Shown here piece after piece: positions 28,002-38,764 of a DNA stretch of 64,000 nt; position 1 is the stretch's first letter, and each line of letters opens with the position of its first letter. The notes under the pieces were generated by a model. That model had not been told where the DNA came from, did no database searches, and saw only the letters and a list, made by a program, of their open reading frames with translations. The stretch comes from Streptomyces sp. TS71-3 (GTDB lineage: Bacteria > Actinomycetota > Actinomycetes > Streptomycetales > Streptomycetaceae), in contig NZ_BNEL01000001.1 of NCBI RefSeq assembly GCF_018327685.1, positions 2,108,001-2,172,000 on the forward strand, read 5' to 3'. Made by a program: the position numbers and the translations under genes.

Positions 28002-28041
28002 GGCCCGGGAGCCCGGCCGAACGGCCGGCCCCTCCCGGGCC
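28002..28041 (+). terminator. Strong GC hairpin between ilvN and ilvC
   Basis: GGCCCGGGAG (28002-28011) pairs with CTCCCGGGCC (28032-28041), with CCGGCC/GGCCGG inside. No T-run. It may end or slow the ilvBN transcript, implying that ilvC has its own promoter in the following 240 bases. That stretch also holds an A/G-rich run with repeated CAGAGAACAA and a hairpin at about 28154-28175. Confidence 0.6.
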
Positions 28042-28147
28042 GTGAACCCCGCACCCCCGGGGCTCGTAGGACACAGAGGGAGCCGCACAACGGATCCCGA
28101 GAACGTCCAGAGAACAACGCAGAGAACAAAGCAGAGAAATTTCATAG

Positions 28148-29278
<1,131 letters not shown>

Positions 29279-29646
29279 GCCGCCGGCACGGGGGCCGCTC
29301 CCGAGACGGGGGCGGCCCCCGCGTCATACGCGCGCCCGGGTGCCGCTGCCCGGCCGCGCCATTCGCGCCCGGGTGCCGCCGTCCGGGCCGGTCCCGTTCA
29401 TCGGGCATCCCCGCGCGGGCGGCCCCGGCCGGGGGCCCCAGGATCGCCAGGACAGCGTCGTTCCGCCCGTCCGGCACGGACGGGTGATCTTTTCGTCGAC
29501 CGGATTACGCCAAGCACATCCGCCACTACACTTGCTGAGCACATACGCGTCGGGCCCACAGCGTCGTGCGTCTTCCACGCGGCTAGCACCCTCCACCGCA
29601 TGCGGCCTCGGGACGGGCCGCCCGCAAGGGACTTGTGAGGACTCAC
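29279..29646. terminator. ilvC terminator (29290-29320) and serA upstream region
   Basis: GGGGGCCGC (29290-29298) and GCGGCCCCC (29312-29320) form a perfect nine-base stem. The rest of this 368-base gap has no gene. TACACT at 29527-29532 is a possible serA -10 without a convincing -35. Confidence 0.6.
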
Positions 29647-31248
29647 GTGAGCACAGCGTCGCAGAAACCCGTCGTACTCATCGCCGAAGAGCTGTCACCC
29701 GCCACCGTCGACGCGTTGGGCCCCGACTTCGAGATCAGGCACTGCAACGGAGCGGACCGAGCCGAACTGCTCCCGGCCATCGCCGACGTCGACGCCATAC
29801 TGATCCGCTCCGCGACCAAGGTCGACGCCGAAGCCGTGGCCGCCGCACGCAAGCTCAAGGTCGTCGCCCGCGCCGGCGTCGGCCTCGACAACGTCGACGT
29901 CGCCGCCGCCACCAAGGCCGGCGTCATGGTCGTCAACGCCCCCACGTCGAACATCGTCACCGCCGCCGAGCTGGCCTGCGGCCTGATCATCGCCAGCGCG
30001 CGCAACATCCCGCAGGCCAACGCCGCGCTGAAGAACGGCGAGTGGAAGCGGTCGAAGTACACCGGTGTCGAGCTCGCCGAGAAGACCCTCGGCGTGGTGG
30101 GCCTCGGCCGGATCGGCGCGCTGGTCGCGCAGCGCATGACCGCCTTCGGCATGAAGGTCGTCGCGTACGACCCGTACGTGCAGCCGGCGCGGGCCGCCCA
30201 GATGGGCGTCAAGGTGCTCTCCCTGGACGAGCTGCTCCAGGTCTCCGACTTCATCACCGTGCACCTCCCGAAGACCCCCGAGACGCTGGGCCTGATCGAC
30301 GACGAGGCGCTGCACAAGGTCAAGCCCTCGGTACGCATCGTGAACGCCGCCCGCGGCGGGATCGTCGACGAGGAGGCGCTGTACTCGGCGCTCAAGGAGG
30401 GCCGGGTCGCCGGCGCCGGCCTCGACGTCTACGCCAAGGAGCCGTGCACGGACTCCCCGCTCTTCCAGTTCGACCAGGTCGTGGCCACCCCGCACCTCGG
30501 CGCCTCCACCGACGAGGCCCAGGAGAAGGCCGGCATCGCCGTCGCCAAGTCCGTCCGCCTCGCGCTCGCCGGCGAGCTGGTCCCCGACGCGGTGAACGTC
30601 CAGGGCGGCGTGATCGCCGAGGACGTCAAGCCGGTCCTGCCGCTCGCCGAGAAGCTCGGCCGGATCTTCACCGCCCTCGCGGGCGAGGTCGCCGTCCGGC
30701 TCGACGTCGAGGTCTACGGCGACATCACCCAGCACGACGTCAAGGTCCTGGAGCTCTCCGCCCTCAAGGGCGTCTTCGAGGACGTCATCGACGAGACCGT
30801 GTCCTACGTCAACGCCCCCCTGTTCGCCCAGGAGCGCGGCGTCGAGGTGCGGCTGACCACCAGCAGCGAGTCGACCGACCACCGCAACGTCGTCACCGTC
30901 CGCGGCACCATGGGCGACGGCCAGGAGATCTCGGTCTCCGGCACGCTCGCCGGCCCCAAGAACCACCAGAAGATCGTCGCCATCGGCGAGTACACCGTCG
31001 ACCTCGCGCTCGCCGACCACATGGTCGTGCTGGGCTACGACGACCGCCCCGGCGTCGTCGGCACGGTCGGCCGGGTGCTCGGCGAGGCCGGGATCAACAT
31101 CGCCGGGATGCAGGTGTCCCGTGCGGTGGCCGGCGGCGAGGCCCTCACGGTGCTCACCGTCGACGGCACGGTCCCGCAGGCCGTGCTCGCGGAGGTCGCG
31201 TCGGAGATCGGCGCCGAGTCGGCACGCTCGGTGAACCTGGTCGCCTGA
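29647..31248 (+). CDS. serA: D-3-phosphoglycerate dehydrogenase
   Basis: First enzyme of serine synthesis (533 aa), oxidising 3-phosphoglycerate with NAD. It has the Rossmann motif VGLGRIGALVAQ and catalytic Arg (NAARGGIVDE), Glu (LDVYAKEPC) and His (TPHLGAS). The long C-terminus contains the intervening ASB domain and an ACT domain (YDDRPGVVGTVGRVLGEAGI), the type-I form that can be inhibited by serine. GTG 29647 is chosen for GTGAGG six bases upstream; the frame extends to 29635. Confidence 0.95.
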   Translation: MSTASQKPVVLIAEELSPATVDALGPDFEIRHCNGADRAELLPAIADVDAILIRSATKVDAEAVAAARKLKVVARAGVGLDNVDVAAATKAGVMVVNAPTSNIVTAAELACGLIIASARNIPQANAALKNGEWKRSKYTGVELAEKTLGVVGLGRIGALVAQRMTAFGMKVVAYDPYVQPARAAQMGVKVLSLDELLQVSDFITVHLPKTPETLGLIDDEALHKVKPSVRIVNAARGGIVDEEALYSALKEGRVAGAGLDVYAKEPCTDSPLFQFDQVVATPHLGASTDEAQEKAGIAVAKSVRLALAGELVPDAVNVQGGVIAEDVKPVLPLAEKLGRIFTALAGEVAVRLDVEVYGDITQHDVKVLELSALKGVFEDVIDETVSYVNAPLFAQERGVEVRLTTSSESTDHRNVVTVRGTMGDGQEISVSGTLAGPKNHQKIVAIGEYTVDLALADHMVVLGYDDRPGVVGTVGRVLGEAGINIAGMQVSRAVAGGEALTVLTVDGTVPQAVLAEVASEIGAESARSVNLVA

Positions 31249-31255
31249 CGCATTG

Positions 31256-31435
31256 CGGGGCTGCGCCCCGCTGCCCCGAAAGGGGCGCGGGGAACGGCTG
31301 GGGGCACCTCCCACGCGGTTCAGGCAGTGGGGGACGGCACGTCGTCACCGTCCCGAGGGGGCTGTCTCTGCCGTGTCCGGACCTGCGGCAGGCGGGTGGT
31401 TGCTCGCGCCCCTGGCTGGGCCGGGGCGCAGCCCC
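31256..31435. repeat. Composite scattered repeat at the serA/exporter junction
   Basis: Contains AAAGGGGCGCGGGGAAC, the GGGGGCACCTCCCACG...CAGGCAGTGGGGGAC motif, GTCACCGTCCCGAGGGGGCT and GTGTCCGGACCTGCGG, in the same order as at 46030-46240 and, in part, at 38080-38265. The minus-strand exporter gene ends inside it. Confidence 0.85.
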
Positions 31436-33042
31436 GTCTTGCGAACCGCGTAGACCGCCGCCGCGACGAGCAGCACCACGGCGGCGAGCGCGGCCGCGTG
31501 CATGCCGGCCGTGAAGGCATCCCGTGCCGCCGCCACCACTTCCGCACCGGCCCGCCCCGGAAGCCGGCCCGCGGCGGCGAGCGCGCCGCCCAGGGTCTCG
31601 CGGGCCGCGGCGGGCGCGCCGGCGGGCATCCGATGGCGGTAGACAGCGGTGCCGATGGATCCGAGGACCGCCATGCCGAGGGCGCCGCCGAACTCCTGGC
31701 CCGTCTCCATCAGCGACGACGCCGAGCCGGCCCGCTCCACGGGCGCCGAAGCCAGCGCCAGGTCGGTCAGCTGGGACATCACCGTCACGATGCCGGAGGC
31801 GAGGACGCCCGCCCCGGCGAGCACCGTCCACAGCGAGTGGGTGCCGGCCAGCGCCAGCAGGCCGTAGCCGCCCGCGGCGACCACGAAGCCGGCGGCCACC
31901 ACCCCGGCCCGGGAGACCCCGCGCTGCACCAGCGCCGTGGCGGCCGGCGCCGCGACACCGATCAGGACCGACGGCAGCAGCGCCCAGAGCGCCGCCTCGA
32001 TGGCGCTCTTGCCCAGCACGGACTGCAGGTACTGGGTGGTGAACAGCGCCGAGCCCATCATGGCGAACGACGCCACGAGGTTCAGCACCACCGCGGGGCC
32101 GAAGCCGCGGCCGCGGAAGAGCACGGGAGAGACCAGCGGGGCGGTGGCGGTGCGCTGGCGGCGGACGAAGAGCACGGCGAAGATTACGCCGACGGCGAGC
32201 GAGAGAACGTACAGCGGGTGGAAGCCCTCTGAGGGGATCTCCTTCAGGCCGTAGACGAGGGGCAGCACCGCGGCCATCGACAGCGGCACGCTCAGCAGGT
32301 CGAAGCGCTCCTTGCGGGGGCTCCGCGACTCCGGGAGCAGGACGGGCGCGAGCACCAGCAGCAGCACCATCACGGGCAGGTTGACCAGGAAGACCGAGCC
32401 CCACCAGAAGTGCTCGACCAGCAGGCCGCTGAGCACCGAGCCGAGCGCGATGCCACCGGTCATCACGCCGGACCAGATGCCGATGGCCCGGGCCCGCTCG
32501 CCCGCGTCCCGGAACATCTCGCGCACCAGCGCCATCGTCGACGGCATCAGGGTGGCACCGCCGAGGCCGAGCACCGCGCGGGCGGCGATCAGGGTCTCCG
32601 CGCTGTTCGCGTAGGCCGCGGCCAGCGATGCCCCGCCGAAGGCGGCGGCGCCGAGCAGCAGGAGTCTGCGGCGGCCTATGCGGTCGCCGAGGGAGCCCAT
32701 CGTCATCAGCAGGCCGGCGAGCACGAAGCCGTAGACGTCGAAGACCCACAGCTGCTGGGTGCCGGTCGGGTGGAGATCGGCGCCGATCGCCGGGATGGCG
32801 AAGTACAGCACCGAGACGTCCATGGAGACCAGCAGCAGCGGAAGCATCAGGACGCACAGGGCGGTCCACTCGCGCCGGCCCGCACGGGGACCGGGCCCGG
32901 GTGCGTCAGGTGCGCCCCGGCCCGCGGCAGGGGGTGAGGTGAGGTCCGCGGCCGGGTCCACGGCGGGGGGCGAGGCGAGGTCCGCGGCGGCGTGCGTGCC
33001 GGTCGATCGGGAGGCGCCTGACGGCGCGTCGGAGTGAGTCAT
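31345..33042 (-). CDS. DHA2-family MFS drug exporter
   Basis: A 565-aa, 14-segment proton-driven efflux transporter of the EmrB/QacA (DHA2) family. Motif A (GSLGDRIGRRRLLLLG) is intact, as is the segment-5 motif region (GLGGATLMPSTMALVREMF). The substrate is unknown. The first 50 residues are a Pro/Ala-rich cytoplasmic tail. The last about 25 residues (after LRPGPARG) are encoded by the scattered intergenic repeat, so the original stop was probably lost. A divergent tetR gene with repeated sites between them suggests repression. Confidence 0.9.
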   Translation of the reverse strand: MTHSDAPSGASRSTGTHAAADLASPPAVDPAADLTSPPAAGRGAPDAPGPGPRAGRREWTALCVLMLPLLLVSMDVSVLYFAIPAIGADLHPTGTQQLWVFDVYGFVLAGLLMTMGSLGDRIGRRRLLLLGAAAFGGASLAAAYANSAETLIAARAVLGLGGATLMPSTMALVREMFRDAGERARAIGIWSGVMTGGIALGSVLSGLLVEHFWWGSVFLVNLPVMVLLLVLAPVLLPESRSPRKERFDLLSVPLSMAAVLPLVYGLKEIPSEGFHPLYVLSLAVGVIFAVLFVRRQRTATAPLVSPVLFRGRGFGPAVVLNLVASFAMMGSALFTTQYLQSVLGKSAIEAALWALLPSVLIGVAAPAATALVQRGVSRAGVVAAGFVVAAGGYGLLALAGTHSLWTVLAGAGVLASGIVTVMSQLTDLALASAPVERAGSASSLMETGQEFGGALGMAVLGSIGTAVYRHRMPAGAPAAARETLGGALAAAGRLPGRAGAEVVAAARDAFTAGMHAAALAAVVLLVAAAVYAVRKTGLRPGPARGASNHPPAAGPDTAETAPSGR

Positions 33043-33059
33043 GCCGGGGAATGTACAGG

Positions 33060-33123
33060 CGTCTTAAACGCACGTCTATGACGACTGTATAAGACGAGCG
33101 TGTGGGACGCCCGTATGGGACGC
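33060..33123. promoter_or_regulatory. Operator-like repeats between exporter and tetR
   Basis: CGTCTTA (33060-33066) and TAAGACG (33090-33096) form an inverted repeat. GGGACGC recurs at 33104 and 33117, each followed by a GTA triplet. They lie in the 108-base divergent promoter region. Confidence 0.5.
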
Positions 33124-33150
33124 TTGTACGGACTGGCGTAAGGTGCGCGC

Positions 33151-33774
33151 ATGGGACACCGTGAGGATCTGCTGGAGGGCGCGAAGCGCTGCCTGCTCGC
33201 GAAGGGGTTCGTGCGCACCACGGCACGGGATGTCGTCAAGGAGTCCGGGACCAATCTCGCCTCGATCGGCTACCACTACGGCTCGAAGGACGCGCTCCTC
33301 GCGCGGGCCTACATCTCGCTGATCGAGGGCCTGGGGGACGGCTTCTCCGGTCCCGGCCCCGCGTCGAGCAAGGCGCCCCCGGGCTCGCTGGAACGCTTCA
33401 GGGAGAGCTGGGCGAACATCCTCCGGTCCTTCCCCGACTCCCGCGCCATCTGGATGCTCACCTTCGAGTTCATCCTCCACGGCGAACAGCTCGCGGAGGT
33501 CAGGCGGCTCCTGATCGAGGCGCAGGGGGAGGGCCGGGCGGGACTGGTGCCGCTGTTCAGCGGTGTCCCGGAGGCCGATCTCGACAAGGAGACCGTCGAG
33601 TCGGAGGGCCGCTTCTACCAGACGCTGCTCAACGGCCTGATGGTCCAGTGGCTCTTCGACCCCGACTCCGCGACGAACGCCGACCACCTGGCGGAGGGGC
33701 TCCGCAGGATCGCCGCAGGCGTCACGAGCGGGGCGGACGCGGGGACGGAGGGCGCCGGCTCGGGCGGCGCATGA
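33151..33774 (+). CDS. TetR-family transcriptional regulator
   Basis: A 207-aa repressor. The N-terminal helix-turn-helix is clear (GAKRCLLAKGFVRTTARDVV, then SGTNLASIGYHYGSKDALL), with a helical C-terminal domain of normal size. It is divergent from the DHA2 exporter, its probable target. The ATG lies close behind GTAAGGTG. The 3' end faces the PucR-type gene with only 39 bases between. Confidence 0.9.
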   Translation: MGHREDLLEGAKRCLLAKGFVRTTARDVVKESGTNLASIGYHYGSKDALLARAYISLIEGLGDGFSGPGPASSKAPPGSLERFRESWANILRSFPDSRAIWMLTFEFILHGEQLAEVRRLLIEAQGEGRAGLVPLFSGVPEADLDKETVESEGRFYQTLLNGLMVQWLFDPDSATNADHLAEGLRRIAAGVTSGADAGTEGAGSGGA

Positions 33775-33813
33775 AGCCGCACCCGCCCTGCCCGAACAAC
33801 GTCGCACCCGGAG

Positions 33814-35025
33814 CTACAGCCGCGCCCCTTTGAGCGTCATGTGCAGCAGTAGCCGGTCCTCGCCGTCGTCCAGGTCGAGGCCGGTGAGCTGTTCCACCCG
33901 GGAGAGGCGGTAGTAGAGGGTCTGGCGGTGGATGCCCAGCAGCGCCGCGGTGCGGCCCGCCTGGCCGGCGCAGTCCAGGAACGCCTCGGCGGTGCGGGCC
34001 AGTTCGCGGTGCGCGGGCGCCAGCAGCTCCTGGGCCACGGGGTCCCTGGACGCCCGCGGGGGCAGGGCCGTCAGCATGCGGTACGGACCGATGGCGGACC
34101 ACTGCGCGACCGGCCCGAGCCGGTCCTCCGCGAGCGCGGCGCGGGCCGCCGCCAGCGCCTCGTACCAGGAGTCGGCCAGCTCGGCCAGGCCCCTGCGGGG
34201 CGCGGCGAGGCCGGCGGCGGTGCGGGCCCCGGCGGGGGAGCGGCGCAACCGGTCCGCCGCCGACAGGGCCGGGGTGAGGACGCCCGTCGCGCGCAGCCGG
34301 ATCAGTACCGCCAGGCTCTGGCTCGACGCGCGCCACGGCATCGTGCAGACCGCGGCGGCACCGGGGACCGTGTGCGGCGACGGGGCGTCGTCCGGCTCGG
34401 CGGAGGGCCACGGGGCCACGCAGACGACGGTGTGCAGGCCGTCCGCGTCGGCGCCCAGCTCGGTGCGGAGCGCGGCGAGCGCGGTGGCGACGGCGGCAGG
34501 GTCGGCGGGGCCCTGGGTGCCGCCCGCGCCCGGGGCGCGTCCCGCGCTCAGCACCGTCCGGAACTCCCTCGTCAGGTCCGCGCCCGCCTGCGCCTCGTCG
34601 GCGAGGAGCGCCCCGATCCGGGCGGCCACCTCCATCGCGGCGGACAGCTGCTGTTCGGTGGGGCCGGCGCCGTCGCCCGCGTCGAGCAGCCACACGTAGC
34701 CGAGGACCGTCCCGCGGTGCCGCACGGGCAGGCAGATGCGGGCCAGGTTGACGCCCGCCTCCGGGGCGGCCGGAATCCGCACCGGGCCGGTGGCGCGCGC
34801 GATGCCGAAACCCTCGAACCAGTCGCGCACCGCGGCCGTGGAGCGGCGCGTCAGGATCGACCGGGTGCGCACGGGGTCCAGCGACGAGGCGTCGAAGTCG
34901 ATGCCGCTGCCCTGCGCCCCGTAGGCGATCAGCCCGAAGCCGCGGTCCTCCAGCGTCGCGGGAGTGCCGAGCAGCACGGAGATCTCGTCGACGAGATCCT
35001 GGTAGTCGCCTTTCACGCCCCCCAT
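33814..35025 (-). CDS. PucR/CdaR-type transcriptional regulator, probable regulator of proline catabolism
   Basis: A 403-aa regulator with an N-terminal sensory region (GAF-like, around [20 protein letters not shown]) and a C-terminal PucR helix-turn-helix ([20 protein letters not shown], then [12 protein letters not shown]). ATG 35025 is chosen because AGGGGGG lies four bases upstream; the frame extends to 35148 without one. It is divergent from the proline dehydrogenase gene, which makes it the likely activator or repressor of proline use. Two palindromes lie between the genes. Confidence 0.88.
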   Translation of the reverse strand: MGGVKGDYQDLVDEISVLLGTPATLEDRGFGLIAYGAQGSGIDFDASSLDPVRTRSILTRRSTAAVRDWFEGFGIARATGPVRIPAAPEAGVNLARICLPVRHRGTVLGYVWLLDAGDGAGPTEQQLSAAMEVAARIGALLADEAQAGADLTREFRTVLSAGRAPGAGGTQGPADPAAVATALAALRTELGADADGLHTVVCVAPWPSAEPDDAPSPHTVPGAAAVCTMPWRASSQSLAVLIRLRATGVLTPALSAADRLRRSPAGARTAAGLAAPRRGLAELADSWYEALAAARAALAEDRLGPVAQWSAIGPYRMLTALPPRASRDPVAQELLAPAHRELARTAEAFLDCAGQAGRTAALLGIHRQTLYYRLSRVEQLTGLDLDDGEDRLLLHMTLKGARL

Positions 35026-35281
35026 TAGACCCCCCTCCCACTCCTGCGCGACCGCCCCGTCGGTGAGGCGGGCGACTCCGAGCCCGCCTGCTCTGTCCAG
35101 CCGACTTTCAGACATCTGTCTGAGATCCAGGCCACGGATGCGTGACACCTGTCGATGGCGGAGGATCGGAGAGATCGTTTACTTTCACGGTGGTTCTCCG
35201 TACTGCATCCGGTTGCTCCGGAAAATCAAGGAATCGCCGGATACACCCGGGTGTCCACCCGGTGCGTGTCCGCCGCGTCCG

Positions 35282-35332
35282 GTGTCACCCACACACGGTG
35301 ACACGGTGACCGGCACACACGGTGTCGGTCAC
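35282..35332. promoter_or_regulatory. Paired palindromes upstream of proline dehydrogenase
   Basis: GTGTCACC (35282-35289) with GGTGACAC (35297-35304), and GTGACCG (35306-35312) with CGGTCAC (35326-35332). They lie 33-83 bases before the dehydrogenase start and are probable sites for the divergent PucR-type protein. Confidence 0.6.
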
Positions 35333-35364
35333 ACGCTGTTGGTACGACTCCCGTGGAGGTGCCC

Positions 35365-36291
35365 GTGCTCGGTCCCGTGATCCTCGCCGCGTCGCGCAGC
35401 GAGCGCACCCGCCGGTTCCTCACCACCACCCCGATGACCAGGCCCGTCGTGGGACGGTTCATAGCGGGGGAGTCGGTCGAGGGCACCCTGCCGGTGATCA
35501 AGGACATGGCGGACCGCGGCCTCGACGTCACCCTGGACGTGCTCGGCGAGGACGTCAGCGACCCGGCCGACGCGCTCCGCGCCCGGGACTCCTACCTTCG
35601 GCTGGTCGACGCGCTGGCGCCGCTCGCGCTCGGGCCCCGGGCCGAGATGTCCGTGAAGCTCTCCGCTTTCGGCCAGGCCCTGCCCGGCGGCCACGACCTG
35701 GCGCTGCGGCACGCCACCGCGGTCGCCGAGGCCGCCGCGGCCATCGGGACCACGGTCACGTTGGACATGGAGGACCACACCACCACCGACTCCACGCTCG
35801 CCGTCCACTCCGAGCTGCTGCGCGCCTTCCCGCGCACCGGCGCCGTCATCCAGTCGTACCTGTTCCGCAGCGAGGACGACTGCCGCGAGCTCGCCCGGGC
35901 AGGCTCACGAGTGAGACTGGTGAAGGGCGCCTACAAGGAGCCGCCCTCCGTCGCCCACCAGGACAGGGCCGAGGTCGACAAGGCGTACATCCGCTGCCTG
36001 AAGATCCTCATGACCGGTGACTGCTATCCGATGGTCGGCTCCCACGACCCGCGGATCGTGGCCATCGCGGGGGAGCTGGCGGAGCGCGCGGGCCGCGGGC
36101 CGGACGACTACGAGTTCCAGATGCTCTACGGCATCCGGACCGCGGAGCACGCACGGCTGGCCGCCCAGGGACACCGGATGCGCGTCTACGTCGCCTTCGG
36201 CACCGACTGGTACGGATATTTCATGCGCCGTCTCGCGGAGCGCCCGGCGAACCTCGCGTTCTTCCTGCGATCGCTGGCCACCCGCGGCTGA
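35365..36291 (+). CDS. Proline dehydrogenase (monofunctional)
   Basis: FAD-dependent oxidation of proline to P5C (308 aa). Signatures are MSVKLSAFG, TLDMEDHTTTDSTL, VIQSYLFRSEDDC and VRLVKGAYKEP, with the C-terminal substrate-binding motif YFMRRLAERPAN (Arg-Arg). GTG 35365 is chosen because GGAGG lies five bases before it and it gives the standard MLGPVILAASRS start; GTG 35353 is upstream in frame. It forms an operon with the P5C dehydrogenase 60 bases downstream. Confidence 0.93.
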   Translation: MLGPVILAASRSERTRRFLTTTPMTRPVVGRFIAGESVEGTLPVIKDMADRGLDVTLDVLGEDVSDPADALRARDSYLRLVDALAPLALGPRAEMSVKLSAFGQALPGGHDLALRHATAVAEAAAAIGTTVTLDMEDHTTTDSTLAVHSELLRAFPRTGAVIQSYLFRSEDDCRELARAGSRVRLVKGAYKEPPSVAHQDRAEVDKAYIRCLKILMTGDCYPMVGSHDPRIVAIAGELAERAGRGPDDYEFQMLYGIRTAEHARLAAQGHRMRVYVAFGTDWYGYFMRRLAERPANLAFFLRSLATRG

Positions 36292-36351
36292 CGGCTCCCG
36301 GCCCGCCCGCCCCCGCCGACCACCCACTCACCGTAAGGAGATCCGGCACCC

Positions 36352-38001
36352 ATGGATGCCCTCACCCAGGTCCCCGCGCCGGTCAACGAGCCGCCGCGCG
36401 GCTACGCACCCGGCTCCCCGGAGCGTACCCGCCTCGAGGCCGCCCTCAAGGAGCTGGCGGACAACCCCACCGACCTGCCGATGACCATCGGGGGCGCCCG
36501 GCGCCTGGGTGGCGGCGAACCCTTCGAGGTCGTCCAGCCGCACCACCACGAGGCCGTCCTCGGCACCGCCCGCCAGGCCACGCAGCAGGACGCCCGGGAC
36601 GCCATCGACGCCGCGCTGGCCGCCGCGCCCGGCTGGCGCGCCACCTCCTTCGCCGACCGAGCCGCGATCATCCTGCGCGCCGCCGACCTGCTCGCCGGGC
36701 CCTGGCGCGAGACGATCGCCGCCGCGACCATGCTGGGCCAGTCGAAGACCGTCCAGCAGGCCGAGATCGACGCCCCCTGCGAGCTGATCGACTTCTGGCG
36801 CTTCAACGTGAAGTACGCCCGGGACCTGCTCGCCGAGCAGCCCCTGGCCAACTCCCCGGGCTCGTGGAACCAGCTCGACCACCGCCCGCTGGAGGGCTTC
36901 GTCTACGCGATCACGCCCTTCAACTTCACGGCGATCTCCGGCAACCTGCCCACGGCCCCGGCGCTGATGGGCAACGTCGTCGTCTGGAAGCCGTCCCCCA
37001 CGCAGACCCTCGCCGCCGTGCTGCTGATGCGGCTGCTGGAGGAGGCGGGCCTGCCCAAGGGCGTGATCAACCTGCTGACCGGCGACGGCACCGCCGTCTC
37101 GGAGGTCGCCCTGGAGCACCGCGACCTCGCGGGCGTCCACTTCACCGGCTCGACGAAGACGTTCCAGTACCTGTGGAAGACCGTCGGCCAGAACATCGAG
37201 AAGTACCGCACCTACCCGCGCCTCGTCGGCGAGACCGGCGGCAAGGACTTCCTCGTCGCCCACCCGAGCGCGGACCGCGCGGTGCTGAAGACGGCGCTGA
37301 CCCGCGGTGCGTTCGAGTACCAGGGCCAGAAGTGCTCGGCGACCTCCCGCGCCTACATCCCGGCGTCCATCTGGAACACCGGCTTCAAGGAGGAGTTCGC
37401 GGCCGAGGTCGACGGCATCACCATGGGCGACGTCACCGACCTGTCGAACTTCATCGGCGCCCTCATCGACGAGCGGGCCTTCGCCAAGAACAAGGCGGCC
37501 ATCGACCGCGCCAAGGCCGACCCCAACTGCACGGTGGTCGCCGGCGGCACGTACGACGACTCGGTCGGCTACTTCGTCCGGCCCACCGTCATCACCTGCA
37601 CGGACCCTCAGAGCGAGGTCTTCACCACGGAGTACTTCGGGCCGATCCTCGCGGTGCACGTCTACGACGACACCACCGGCGACCCGGAGGCGGCCTTCGA
37701 CGCGACGCTGGCCCAGATGGAGTCGGTCACCGACTACGCCCTCACCGGCTCGGTCGTCGCGAACGACCGCGCCGCCGTGGCCCGCGCCCGCGAGGCGCTG
37801 CGGTACGCCGCCGGCAACTTCTACATCAACGACAAGTCGACCGGCGCCGTCGTCGGCCAGCAGCCCTTCGGCGGCGGGCGGGCCTCCGGCACGGACGACA
37901 AGGCGGGCGCCCCGCAGAACCTGCTGCGGTGGACGCTCACCCGGGCGATCAAGGAGAACCTCGTTCCGCCGACGGACTACACGTACCCGCACATGGGGTG
38001 A
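36352..38001 (+). CDS. pruA: L-glutamate gamma-semialdehyde (P5C) dehydrogenase
   Basis: NAD-dependent aldehyde dehydrogenase (549 aa) that completes proline breakdown to glutamate. Catalytic Cys328 lies in YQGQKCSATSRAY, the general base Glu in LVGETGGKDF, and the C-terminal PFGGGRASGTDDKAG stretch is typical of the P5CDH family. GTAAGGAG precedes the ATG. It follows the proline dehydrogenase gene in the same operon. Confidence 0.95.
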   Translation: MDALTQVPAPVNEPPRGYAPGSPERTRLEAALKELADNPTDLPMTIGGARRLGGGEPFEVVQPHHHEAVLGTARQATQQDARDAIDAALAAAPGWRATSFADRAAIILRAADLLAGPWRETIAAATMLGQSKTVQQAEIDAPCELIDFWRFNVKYARDLLAEQPLANSPGSWNQLDHRPLEGFVYAITPFNFTAISGNLPTAPALMGNVVVWKPSPTQTLAAVLLMRLLEEAGLPKGVINLLTGDGTAVSEVALEHRDLAGVHFTGSTKTFQYLWKTVGQNIEKYRTYPRLVGETGGKDFLVAHPSADRAVLKTALTRGAFEYQGQKCSATSRAYIPASIWNTGFKEEFAAEVDGITMGDVTDLSNFIGALIDERAFAKNKAAIDRAKADPNCTVVAGGTYDDSVGYFVRPTVITCTDPQSEVFTTEYFGPILAVHVYDDTTGDPEAAFDATLAQMESVTDYALTGSVVANDRAAVARAREALRYAAGNFYINDKSTGAVVGQQPFGGGRASGTDDKAGAPQNLLRWTLTRAIKENLVPPTDYTYPHMG

Positions 38002-38332
38002 CCCGGCGTCCGGGGCGCCCACCGTCCCGGAGGGGTGGCTGGGGGCCACCCCGGACCACCTGTGGATCGTGGTTCTTCGCGCAGTTCCCCGCGCCCCTTA
38101 TCAAGCGGGGCTGCGCCCCGGCCCACCTAGGGGCGCGGGGAACTGCGCGACCGGCCACGACGAAGGCGTCAGGTCGTCACCGTCCCGAGGGGGCTGGTTC
38201 TGTCGTGTCCGGACCACCTGTGGGTGGGTGGTTGCTCGCGCAGTTCCCCGCGCCCCTTAAGTGGGCCGGGGGTGAGGCCCACGGTTTGCTCGGGGCGGCA
38301 GCCCCGCCCGCCGGGGGAGTGAACTCCGTCTC
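38002..38332. repeat. Intergenic region made of scattered repeats
   Basis: CGCGCAGTTCCCCGCGCCCC occurs at about 38078 and 38236, facing AGGGGCGCGGGGAACTGCGC at 38129. Between them is GTCACCGTCCCGAGGGGGCT followed by GTGTCCGGACCACCTG. Opposed copies can form a long hairpin that may end the pruA transcript. Confidence 0.8.
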
Positions 38333-38348
38333 AGATAGTAGGAAGTCC
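38333..38348. promoter_or_regulatory. Shared 16-base motif, copy 1
   Basis: AGATAGTAGGAAGTCC. Its reverse complement with one change occurs at 40016-40031 before ilvE. It may be a regulator site; the regulator is unknown. Confidence 0.4.
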
Positions 38349-38536
38349 AAGTAGTTCTACAGACAGCCGCCGCGTGCTCGCCTAACTTGTAAGAGCCGAA
38401 CGTGTCGCCAGATCCGGCGCATGCGGATGTGAGCCGTGCTCGAAGCAGGTGACCCCTGCGGTGCGCGCTCCCCGCCCTTCCGGCATCTCTCGTTCTCTTC
38501 GTCCGCGCTTTCCGGATGCCAAGGAGCCGATCTGCC

Positions 38537-38671
38537 ATGGCCGAGACGACCACACGCCGAGTCCGCCGTACCACCCGCACCAGTGACGCCGAGCGCAAGA
38601 AGGCCGCCGCCGCCCTCCAGCGCGCCCTCGACCGCCGGGACAACGGCGGCGCATGGGGCCACGGCGTCTGA
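38537..38671 (+). CDS. Small basic conserved protein (44 aa)
   Basis: ATG 38537 has AAGGAG eight bases upstream and encodes a 44-residue, Arg/Thr/Ala-rich protein starting MAETTTRRVRRTTRTSDAER and ending GGAWGHGV. The middle (KKAAAALQRALDRRD) would form one helix. Codon third positions are strongly GC. I recall similar short proteins in other streptomycetes but know no function. Confidence 0.7.
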   Translation: MAETTTRRVRRTTRTSDAERKKAAAALQRALDRRDNGGAWGHGV

Positions 38672-38764
38672 GCCGCCGGCGCCCCGGTCCGGGCCGCCGG
38701 GTGGGTCCCGCGGCCATCGTCCCGACACACAGGCGTCCGCATGCCCGCAGTGCACGCGCACTCA

